Origin: Methylocaldum szegediense
GTDB lineage: Bacteria; Pseudomonadota; Gammaproteobacteria; Methylococcales; Methylococcaceae
Direction: 5' to 3'
Assembly (NCBI RefSeq): GCF_949769195.1
Contig: NZ_OX458333.1
Span: 2,356,001-2,420,000 of the forward strand
DNA length: 64,000 nucleotides
Shown: piece by piece, positions 1-9,500 of the stretch
How the letters are laid out: the number at the start of each line of letters is the position of its first letter
Numbering within the stretch: the stretch's first letter is position 1
Made by a program: the position numbers and the translations under genes
Notes under the pieces: generated by a model
Seen by the model: the letters and a program-made list of their open reading frames with translations, nothing else
Told to the model about the DNA's origin: nothing
The model's database searches: none

Positions 1-75
1 GCTGGTCGCTGAGTCGAATTCCGTCGATTCGTAAAGCGTACCCTCGGGAAGGCGGTCTCCAACTTTGATCGTCAT
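1..75 (-). CDS. Peroxiredoxin (redoxin family), N-terminal part only
   Basis: Only the first 25 codons are inside the window. The start reads MTIKVGDRLPEGTLYE, which resembles the opening of Prx5-type (AhpC/TSA, redoxin) thiol peroxidases that reduce hydroperoxides in the cytoplasm. A GAGGTG ribosome binding site lies just upstream of the ATG at 75. The catalytic cysteine is outside the window, so activity cannot be judged. The gene is divergent from the oxidoreductase that begins at 352. Confidence 0.6.
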   Translation of the reverse strand, partial: MTIKVGDRLPEGTLYESTEFDSATS

Positions 76-351
76 GGCATCACCTCGGATGGTTATGGGA
101 AGATGGTGAAAAACCAATGTCCAGGCCGGGAAAGACCACGCCGCGCCGGTTCGGTCATCGCATCGCGCGAGAGACCATCACCGCATCCTGAGACATTACT
201 TTCGAAACAGCCGTTGACCGCTTCGACGCGGTAGAAACACCGCGAGGACTCCGATCGTCATCCCTCCAGCCGCTCGAGCACGTCCAACCGCCGTTTCAAG
301 GATTATGATATGTACACTATTTCCTAGCTTATAAAAATAAGGGGAGAACCG

Positions 352-1365
352 ATGAACGACCGAAAACTCCGTTGGGGCATACTCGGCGCGGCGCGCGTCA
401 ACGAACGACTGATGCCGGCCATCGTCGAAGCGTCGAACGCCGAACTGGTCGCCATCGCCAGCCGCCGCCCGGGAGCCGCCGCGGAGACACTGGCGAAATA
501 TGCGCCGCAACAGCAAGGCGTCCGGACTTATGACAATCTCGAAGCGCTGCTCGACGACACGGAGGTCGAGGCCGTTTACCTGCCGCTCGCCAATCGCGAA
601 CACGCCGAATGGACGCTGCGCGCCATCCGCCGCGGCAAGCATGTATTGTGCGAGAAACCGATGGCGTTGACCGTCGCCGACATCGAGGCCATCGAGGCAG
701 CAGCGCGTGAACATAAGGTAACCGTGATGGAAGGGTTCATGTACCGTTTCCACCCGCAGCATGCGCGGGTGTGGGAATTGATTCGCTCCCGCCTTATCGG
801 CGAGATTCGTTCCGTCCGCGCCACTTACTCTTTCATGATGCGTCCTGCGCGGCTCTACCGTTTAGCGGAAAGCGTCGAGCGTGGCGGCGGCGCGATGTGG
901 GACATCGGCTGCTATGCCATTCATTCGGCCCGAATGTTTTTTGACGAGCCGGCCGTTGCCGTGACGGCGATCGCGAAATATGTCGATAGCGGCGCGGATA
1001 TCACGACCAGCGGCGTGATCGATTTCGGAGACGGCAAACATGCCCATTTCGATATCAGCTTCGAAAGGGCGCGGCGCTCGGAATACGAAATCATAGGCAC
1101 CAAAGGCGGCCTGAAATGCCATATCGTGTGGCAGCTTCCGGGCGATATCCCCGTGCTTTCATGGTGGACTGAGGATGGGCGTCAATGTGAAGAACGTCTG
1201 CCCGCGGCCAACCATTTCAGGCTGGAAGTCGAACATTTCAGCGAATCCGTGTTGACCGGAAAGGCGCCACTGCTTTCGCTGGATGATGCAAAAGCCAACT
1301 GCAGCATCATCGTCGCCGCACTACAGTCCGCGGCTCAGGGGCGAACGGAAAAGCTGGCGCCATGA
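352..1365 (+). CDS. Gfo/Idh/MocA family NAD(P)-dependent oxidoreductase
   Basis: 337 aa, a normal length for the family. The N-terminal Rossmann fold begins with GILGAARVNE (about residues 10-19). The family signature CEKPMAL, with the nicotinamide-site lysine, is near residue 100. The C-terminal half is the usual alpha/beta substrate domain. Members oxidise or reduce sugars, inositols or trans-dihydrodiols, and the substrate here cannot be told. The start has a strong AGGGGAG site six bases upstream. It stands alone, divergent from the peroxiredoxin and followed by about 300 bases without a gene. Confidence 0.85.
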   Translation: MNDRKLRWGILGAARVNERLMPAIVEASNAELVAIASRRPGAAAETLAKYAPQQQGVRTYDNLEALLDDTEVEAVYLPLANREHAEWTLRAIRRGKHVLCEKPMALTVADIEAIEAAAREHKVTVMEGFMYRFHPQHARVWELIRSRLIGEIRSVRATYSFMMRPARLYRLAESVERGGGAMWDIGCYAIHSARMFFDEPAVAVTAIAKYVDSGADITTSGVIDFGDGKHAHFDISFERARRSEYEIIGTKGGLKCHIVWQLPGDIPVLSWWTEDGRQCEERLPAANHFRLEVEHFSESVLTGKAPLLSLDDAKANCSIIVAALQSAAQGRTEKLAP

Positions 1366-1673
1366 CGCGTCAGCGCTCCGGTGCTGTGTCCGATCGTTCC
1401 AACGGCTCTCAAACCACTGTAGGCGAAAAGGTTTCGGCCACGTGCGAACTGGCGACGTACGTAGCGATCTCCCGCCAGTGAAACGTATAAAGGGAAGCGT
1501 CGGCCTGCAGCGAAATGCCTCGAGGGCGGTTGAAAAAGCGCTATAGCTATACTTTGTTATAGAACCTATCCCAGCAGGCCTTTCGCCTTGAGCTTGCCGA
1601 AGGATTTCTTGAGTCTGCTGGGATAGGTTCTTAACGTAATCCCGGCGTCCGGATTATTTTTGGAGAAAACACC
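1366..1673. other. Intergenic stretch carrying an inverted-repeat element
   Basis: No credible gene is seen. The right half holds the 17-bp inverted repeat listed separately. The ribosome binding site of the HD-GYP gene (GGAG, about ten bases before its GTG) is at the right edge. Confidence 0.5.
1561..1631. repeat. MITE-like or hairpin element with 17-bp perfect inverted ends
   Basis: Positions 1561-1577 (AGAACCTATCCCAGCAG) are perfectly complementary in reverse to 1615-1631, with a 37-base interior. The interior contains CCTTTCG and CCGAAGG, which can form a second partial stem. A diverged relative of the left half plus interior lies at about 63847-63895, so this appears to be a dispersed repeat rather than a simple terminator. 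It could still end transcription of the upstream oxidoreductase gene, although no T-run follows. Confidence 0.6.
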
Positions 1674-2939
1674 GTGGACAACCGTATGGATTCTCCTGGA
1701 ATAACGACCCTGAGAAAGATCAAAGTAGCGGCCGGCGATTTGAAGATCGGAATGTACGTATGCGAGTTGGATCGCCCCTGGCTCGATTCGCCATTCCTGT
1801 TTCAGGGATTCGTGCTCGCCACGCAAGCGGACATCGACGCCGTTCGAAAAGTATGCAAATACGTCTACATCGACGCCTATCGAACACAATTCCCGGAAAC
1901 CACCCCCCGCCGCCGGCCGATTAAATCGTCGCGTCTATCGTGGACCGCCGCCCCGCCGGAAAAGCGGGTATCCGTCGAACGTGAAATCGACCGCGCTCAA
2001 AATACCCACACGCAGACGAGCAAACTAGTCAAGACATTCATGGACGACATCCGCTTCGGTCGAGGCGTCGATATTCAGCTCGCGAGAGACGCTGTCTGCG
2101 AATGCGTGGACAGCGTATATCGAAATCCCGACGCCATGCTGCTCCTGACTCAGCTCAAGGATCGCGATGAGTACACCGCTCAGCATTCTATGAACGTCTG
2201 TATCTTCTCGATCGTACTTGGGCGTTATTTGGGCATGTCCATTCCAGAGCTTCGAAACCTCGGTTTGTCCGGACTCATGCACGACATGGGCAAGATGAGA
2301 GTGCCTCTGGAAATCCTCAATAAGCCGGGCCGTCTCACCGATGAAGAAATGACTGTGGTGAAAGCTCACACCGTGCACGGCCGGGACATACTCATGTCCA
2401 CCCGCGGCGTCTACCCAGGCGCCATCGATGTCGCATACGAACATCACGAAAACCTCGACGGCACCGGTTATCCCAACGGCCTCACCGATGCCCAAATCAT
2501 GCCGTACACCCGTATCGTCGCCGTCGCCGATACCTACGACGCCGTAACCAGCGACCGTGTGTACCAGTCAGGCCGTACCCACATGGACGCGATCGCAATT
2601 CTCAACAACGAGAGCGGAAAACGTCTCGATGGGAACTTGGTAACCAAGTTTGTCGAATGTCTAGGCACCTACCCTGCAGGCAGCCTCGTCGAAATGAGTA
2701 ACGGGGAAGTCGCTCTGGTCATCGAGGTCAACCCGCGGCAAAAGCTCCGGCCGAAAGTGATCATGCTCCTCGACGCGGACAAAAATCCACAACCCCACCG
2801 TATCGTGGACCTTGCGAAACTCGACCTCGATCCTTGCGGACAGCCCTATCGCATCAAGGCCATGCTGAAAAACGGGAGCTATAACATAGATATCAAGCGG
2901 TACTACGAACAAGGGCTGATTCAAAGAACCGTCAGGTAG
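1674..2939 (+). CDS. HD-GYP domain cyclic-di-GMP phosphodiesterase with DUF3391
   Basis: 421 aa. An N-terminal DUF3391-like region (about residues 10-130) precedes an HD-GYP domain. Metal-binding HD (HDMGK) is at residues 203-207 and HHENLDGTGYP, the GYP signature, is at 257-267. Proteins of this build hydrolyse c-di-GMP in the cytoplasm and affect motility, biofilm or surface behaviour. No membrane segment is seen. The GTG at 1674 is preferred because GGAG sits about ten bases upstream; the internal ATG at 1686 lacks a site. The key residues are intact, so it is probably active. Confidence 0.9.
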   Translation: MDNRMDSPGITTLRKIKVAAGDLKIGMYVCELDRPWLDSPFLFQGFVLATQADIDAVRKVCKYVYIDAYRTQFPETTPRRRPIKSSRLSWTAAPPEKRVSVEREIDRAQNTHTQTSKLVKTFMDDIRFGRGVDIQLARDAVCECVDSVYRNPDAMLLLTQLKDRDEYTAQHSMNVCIFSIVLGRYLGMSIPELRNLGLSGLMHDMGKMRVPLEILNKPGRLTDEEMTVVKAHTVHGRDILMSTRGVYPGAIDVAYEHHENLDGTGYPNGLTDAQIMPYTRIVAVADTYDAVTSDRVYQSGRTHMDAIAILNNESGKRLDGNLVTKFVECLGTYPAGSLVEMSNGEVALVIEVNPRQKLRPKVIMLLDADKNPQPHRIVDLAKLDLDPCGQPYRIKAMLKNGSYNIDIKRYYEQGLIQRTVR

Positions 2940-2999
2940 AACCAAGCCCTACGATCCTGGATGCATCCGACCGCAGCAGCGCGATCGCGAAAGAGCCCG

Positions 3000-3275
3000 C
3001 TAAGCCGTTTCGCTGGATGCCGCTCGGCTGGCCTTAAGAAAAAGGTGGTTAGGGTTGACGCAATACTGAACGTTGCATTTGTGACAAACACACTGCCCGG
3101 ACGGGATATGCCCGTAATGGATCTCCCAGAAGAATCGATCCGGGTGCAGGCTTTCCCACTCCACATCAATACGCTCGCCGTCCGCCGGCACCGATCCTAT
3201 CCATATCCAACATCCGGATTCGGTCACGGGAACGACCCATTCCATGAGCCTCTCAATCGAAATTCGATTGTCCAT
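3000..3275 (-). CDS. Small HNH-type endonuclease-like protein
   Basis: 91 aa. The C-terminal half reads HYGHIPSGQCVCHKCN, then CVNPNHLF, which matches the His...CxxC...CvNPxHL pattern of phage-type and homing HNH nucleases (H at about 60, Cys pair near 66-69, NPNHL near 76-80). It ends soon after that motif, as many free-standing HNH proteins do. A GGAG site precedes the ATG. It lies between the HD-GYP gene and the polyketide cluster and is transcribed toward the former. It may be a selfish element or a domesticated remnant. The usual first catalytic histidine context is weak, so activity is unsure. Confidence 0.6.
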   Translation of the reverse strand: MDNRISIERLMEWVVPVTESGCWIWIGSVPADGERIDVEWESLHPDRFFWEIHYGHIPSGQCVCHKCNVQYCVNPNHLFLKASRAASSETA

Positions 3276-3575
3276 AATCGCACTCCGTTTCTGAACATTT
3301 TCACAATCACAAATTCAACGCGCATTTGTCAACAGAAAATTGTTCTTTTTCTTTTTTGAGAATTTGGATATGATTAGTTCACGGATTGGATTGTGAAACA
3401 ATCAGGCTTTTAGTTGATAGTTTTTACACAAATCGTAGCATTCGAATCCGTTGCGATTTTTGGTATCGTTTTTCGCGTGCGCAAGCTTTAGATTGAATAC
3501 GGACAAGCAATCGTAAGCTTCGAACTCTGATTTGTTGCAACTAAGGAAAGAATCCATCACATCGGAGGTGAACGG
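3276..3575. promoter_or_regulatory. AT-rich upstream region of the polyketide cluster
   Basis: About 300 bases, clearly richer in A+T than the flanks, with T-rich runs near 3340-3360 and a TATGAT hexamer at 3369-3374. It probably holds the promoter for the cluster that starts at 3576, and also that of the divergent HNH gene. The start of the large synthase has a strong GGAGGTGA ribosome binding site. No operator could be identified. Confidence 0.35.
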
Positions 3576-6500
3576 ATGGAAACGCTTATTGCTATCACGC
3601 CGGCGCACTGCCTTGATCCGCAGATCGCCATTGCGGCCTTAAGAGCCCAAGGCATCGGGATCTTGGACTTAGGTTACCGGGATACGCCGGATACACTGCC
3701 GTCGGTAATGGACACGCTGGCATCCGCGGCCAGCGAATCGCAACGGTGGGGAATTCGCTGGGACGTGCTGGGATCGCCGACGCGAGACCTCACCCGACTT
3801 TCCGAACGCCTCCCCTATCAAGTCCCCATTCTCGTACTCGCTGGCCTGAACCCAGCTGAATTGACCGCTCTCCGGAAGCGGACTAAAGCTATCGCCCGCC
3901 GGGTTTTTATCGAAGTCTACGATCTTCCGTCGGCCCAAGCTGCTATTGCCGCCGGCTGTGACGGTCTGATTGTCAAAGGCCACGAGGCCGGCGGATCGGT
4001 CAGCCGCCATTCGAGCTTCATTCTGCTTCAGGAACTCAAGGGGCGACTGAGCATACCTTATTGGATCCAAGGCGGCATCGGGCTGCGCAGCGCCGCTGCG
4101 GCGGCGCTGGCAGGCGCAAGCGGTGTCGTATTGTGCGAACAGCTGTGGCTGACCGACGAAAGTCCGTTCGTGCGATCGAACCAGCACACCATGTGGAGCC
4201 AGCTGGATGGCAGCGAGACCGTTCTGCTCGACGACGAAGAAACACCGTTCCGGCTGTTTGCCCGATCCGGGCGCGACAAGCTCCAAGAACTGGAGCAGCG
4301 GATTGCGCGGGGTGAATCCTGGCGCGATCTCCTGGTACAACACTTGCGAGAAACCGATGACGCGTTGCTGCCACTGGGTCAGGATATCGCCTTTGCGGCT
4401 CCCTTGGCTAAGCGCTATGGTACCGTCGGCCGCATTCTTACTGCGATCAAAGAAAGCATCGATTCGCTGATCGAGCAAGCTCGCTCCCAAAAGACCCTGG
4501 CTGCCGATTCGCCCCTCGCACGTAAGCACCGCACCCGGTTTCCTATCGTCCAGGGACCTATGACGCGCGTCAGCGACACCGCGCCGTTCGCGAAGGCGGT
4601 GGCGGAAGCGGGAGGGCTTCCGTTCCTCGCCCTGTCGGTCATGCGCAAGCCCCAGGTACAAACGCTCCTGAGCAGCACTCGCGCCCTCATGGGCGATAAA
4701 CCCTGGGGCATAGGTCTGCTCGGCTTCATGCCGCTGGAACTGCGTCAGGAACAGCTCGACGTGATCCGCGAAATCAAGCCTCCTTTCGCCATCATCGCCG
4801 GCGGAAGGCCGAGTCAAGCGCGCGAACTGGAGGCGCTCTCGATCACTACCTACTTGCATGTGCCTTCGCCGGGCCTGCTCGGCAGTTTCCTCAAGGAGGG
4901 CGCCCGCAAGTTCATTTTCGAGGGCAACGAATGCGGTGGACACACCGGCCCCCGCACCAGTTTCATCCTCTGGGAATCGGCCATCGAAGTTCTGACCACG
5001 GCTGAATTGAACGATCCCGAATCGGTTCAGGTGCTGTTCGCCGGAGGAATCCACGACGAGCTCTCGGCCGCAATGCTTTCGGTTCTGGCGGCTCCTCTCG
5101 TCGCTCGGGGCATGAGCGTCGGCGTACTCATGGGCACGGCCTACCTGTTCACCGAAGAAATCGTCCGTACCGGCGCGGTCGTGAACGAGTTTCAGGCCCA
5201 GGCGATCGCCTGTAAGGAAACTACCTTGCTGCAGTCCGGTGTCGGCGTCTATACCCGCTGCGCCAAGACCGAATTCTGCGACGAGTTCAACAGAACGCGG
5301 CGCGAGCTGAAGATGGCCCTGGAATCGGAAGAGCGCACGCTGAAGGTTCTGGAACTGCTCAACATCGGTCGTCTGCGTATCGCCTCCAAGGGCATCGCTC
5401 ACAACAATCAGCCCGGGGCGGCGGGGGTCGGTGAGCGCTACGTCAAGGTGAATGTCCAGACACAGCGGCGCGAAGGCTTGTACATGCTCGGCGAAGTCGC
5501 GAGGCTCCGGAACAAAACGCTGACGATCGCCGAACTTCATGCCTCGATCGCGACGGGCAGTCAGGAACTGCTCGCGAGCACTATCAAGCGGACGGAAAAG
5601 AAACATTGGATGCGGCCGCAGCGGGACGACATCGCCATCGTGGGCATGGCTTGCCTGATGCCCGGCGCCAGCGATATGCGCCAGTACTGGCAAAACATCC
5701 TGAGGCGCGTAGACGCTATTCGCGAGGTCAGCGACGACCGTTGGCGCCCGGCCGATTTCTTCGATCCCAAGCGGGGCACGCCCGACAAGGTCTACTCGAA
5801 ATGGGGCGGTTTCCTTGATGATATCCAGTTCGATCCCACGGTTTTCGGTATCCCCCCGGCTGCCCTGCGTTCCATCGAACCGATGCAGCTTCTCGCCCTG
5901 GACGTCGCTAAGCGCGCTCTCGAGGACGCCGGGCTCGACCGCCGCCCCTTCCCCAGAGAGCGGACGTCGGCCATCTTCGCGGCGGGAGGAATGAACGACC
6001 TCGGTACGATTTATATCTTCCGAACCTTGCTGGCCCATTACCTGCCCAAGGTTCCAGGGCTGCCCGAGGCCACACGGAAACACATCATAGAGACGCTTTA
6101 CAAGCACGAGCTGCCTGCCTGGACTGAGGACTCGTTCCCGGGCTTTCTCGGTAATGTGGTGGCAGGACGCGTGGCAAATCGCCTGGATCTCGGCGGAACC
6201 AATTTCGCGGTCGACGCCGCTTGCGCCTCGTCGCTCGCGGCACTGGACGTAGCGATCAAGCAGCTTCGATGCGGAGACGCGGATGTGGCGCTGGTCGGCT
6301 CCATCGACGGTACCAACAATGCCGTGTCCTTTATGGCGTTCGCCCAAACCCATGCGCTTTCGCCGCGCGGAAAATGTAGACCTTTCGACGACAGCGCCGA
6401 CGGCATCGCCATCGGCGAGGGCGTTGCCGCCGTGGTACTCAAGCGCCTGAGCGATGCCGAACGCGACGGCGATCGCATCTACGCCGTCATCAAGGGTATA

Positions 6501-9500
6501 GGCGCATCGAGCGACGGGCGCAACCGTAGTCTGACCGCGCCGCACCCGCAGGGCCAGGTGCGCGCACTGCGCCGCGCCTATGAAGACGCCGGTGTAAATC
6601 CATCGACAATCGGCCTGATCGAAGCTCATGGCACAGGTACGGCGGTCGGCGACAAATCGGAAATTGAATCTATCAATACCGCTTTCGGCGACTGCAATCC
6701 GGCACCCCGGTCCTGCGCCATTGGTTCGGTGAAATCGATGATCGGCCATACCAAGGTCAGCGCCGGCTTGGCCGGTCTGATCAAGGCGTCCCTTGCCCTC
6801 AAACACCGCGTTTTGCCGCCCACTCTGGGTGTCGAAAAACCGAACTCGCGTGTAGATTTCACGAACAGTCCCTTTTATATCAATACCGAAACCCGACCTT
6901 GGCTGGCTCCCTCCAACGGCCATCCGCGGCGTTGCGGGGTGAGCGCCTTTGGTTTCGGCGGTACCAACTTCCATGTCGTGCTGGAAGAATACGGCGGCGA
7001 CTACCGGGATACGGATACTATTGATCTCAATCCCCGTGACGCCGAACCTTTCATCTTCTTTGGACCGAACCATGCTCAGATCGTTCAAAAAATGGAACGT
7101 CTGAAACAGGGGCTGGAATATCCAGAATATCTCGATCTGGGTCAATTAGCGTATTCACTGCATAGAGAGCAAGCCAAGAACGGAGCGGATGCCGGCAGCC
7201 GGACCTGTCGGCTGGCCATAGTCGCCACTTCGACTGCGGATCTCAAGCAGAAGCTCGATTTGGCCCTGCGCGAACTGCGCAACGGCAACAGGACGGAGCT
7301 CAAGCACCCCCAGGGCATTTACTATCGCGAGTCCGACACCACGGGCCGCTTGTGCTTCCTGTTTCCGGGCCAGGGATCGCAGAAAATCAACATGCTGCGT
7401 GATTTGGTCGTAACCCTGCCCGAACTGCACGGTTTCTTCGAGCGGGCCGATACCCTCCTCGCCGAACGCCTGCCCGAACCGCTGTCCCGATTCATTTATC
7501 CACTGCCGGTGTTCAGCGACGAGGAGCGGGAACGGCAGCAAAATGCCTTGAACGCGACGCAGATTGCGCAGCCGGCGCTCGGCGCGGTCGAACTGGCAGC
7601 GTTCGAATTGCTCAAGCGCTACGGCATCCGTCCCGACGTCACGGCCGGTCACAGCTACGGCGAATACGTCGCACTCTACGCCGCAGGTGCGCTGAGCGGC
7701 GACGACCTGATCCGCCTTTCCGAAATCCGCGGGCGCATCGCAGCCGAAGCTGGGCAAGGCTCGCAAGGCGCGATGGCGGCCGTGGACGCCGATGGCACTC
7801 GAATCGGAAAGTTGATCGCTGAACACAACCTCGCGGTCAGCATCGCCAATCTAAATGCTCCGGATCAGACCATCATCGCCGGCACGGCGGAAGCCATAGA
7901 CGCCGCGGCGGCGACGTTGACCAAGGCTTCTCTGCGAGTAACCAAACTGCCGGTAAAAGGCGCTTTCCATTGTTCTGCCATGGCGGAGGCAAGCGGAGCG
8001 CTTGCTGCCGAATTGGCGAAAGTCGAGCTCCGGCCTCCCGAGTTCCCGGTCTTCAGCAATACCACGGCTGACCGCTACCCTCAGGAACCTGAGGAAATCC
8101 GGGCATTGCTCGCCCGCCATCTGACTGAACCGGTGCGCTTCGTGGATGAAGTGAACCGGCTCTACGAAGCGGGGGTGCGGATTTTCGTGGAGGTCGGTCC
8201 TGGCCTCGTGCTAAGCGGCCTGGTCGACCGTATCTTGGCCGATCGGCCGCACGCCGCCCTCGGTATCGATGCGCCGGGCCGCCCCGGCTGGTTGCAACTC
8301 TCGCATCTTCTGAGCCAGCTGTTCGCGCTAGGCATACCGGTACGCTTCGAGACCTGGTTCAAGCGTCGGGGATTGAAGGAGCTTTCGTTGGCCGAGCTGT
8401 TTGCTCAAGCACGGGCGAAAGCCAATCCCGGCCCCTTGGTCTGGCGCATCAATGGCGGCCGAGCGGTACCCTGGCGTGAAACCGCGGATACGTCCAGGAA
8501 TGTCGTGCCCCTGCCGACAGGATCGAAAGCTCCGGCACAGGCTGCTCAGGCTTCGAGCACGCGCCCATCCTTGGCTTCAGTCCAAGATTTTCCAACCACT
8601 ACAAGGAGGTATTCCATGGCAATACATGAAGCTTCGAACACAACCAGTCCGGCGATGAGACCGCCGCCGGACGGGACGCCGCCAATGTCGGACCCCCGCT
8701 TCTCGTTGATTCAGAACTGTGTCGCTCAACTCATCGATCTGCAACGCGAGCAGCAAAGAACCTTGTGTTCCTTCCTGGATTTTCTACACGCGAATCTGGC
8801 GGGTGTACCTGTGTCCGCACAAAATTGGACGGCAGCGTCGGCCGCAACCTCCGCGAGACAGGAAACGCAGCCGATTGCGGCAGCGGCCGTCTCTGGCGGT
8901 GCGGTTTTGAATAGCGTGCCGCCGGCGCCCACTTTGCCGCTCCAACTTCGTACGGGAAATCCCGGCGAAACCGGGGAAAAGCCGTTTTCCGTCGTTCCGA
9001 CGTCTCCCGCCCGCAGCGGCGGGCCGGCTCCGTCCAAGGCCGACGGCAGCGGCGATGCAGCGCCGCTTACGGCCGTGAAGACAGCCTCTGCCGGCGGTAA
9101 CGGCCTGGCTCCAACGGAACAGTTCAAGGCCGATCTGCTCCGTTCGGTATCAGAGCGCACCGGTTATCCGGAAGACATGCTCGATCTCGATGCTCACATG
9201 GAAGCTGATCTCGGCATCGATTCCATCAAGCGGATCGAGGTTTTCAGCGCCCTCAAGGATCATCACAATCTGTTGGAAGGGCGGGACGAGGAAACGGTGC
9301 TAGAGGAGCTGTCTGGTCTCAAGACCTTGAACGAGATCATCGCCTGGTACGACCGGTTGCGGGAGTCGAAACCACAGGAAGGAGGCGTAGACTTCTCAAA
9401 AAAATCGCAGACTCCACCATCGAACTCGCCGGTTGAGGTGGTGGAGTCTAACGCGTACGCAGAACAACCGGACCCCGTGGAATGCTATGTCCTTAAACCC

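Noticed and set aside
3669-7145. Open frame of 1158 codons on the minus strand opposite the large synthase
   Set aside because: It mirrors the KS/NPD coding region, has no ribosome site or known motif, and is explained by the GC-rich codon bias of the real gene.
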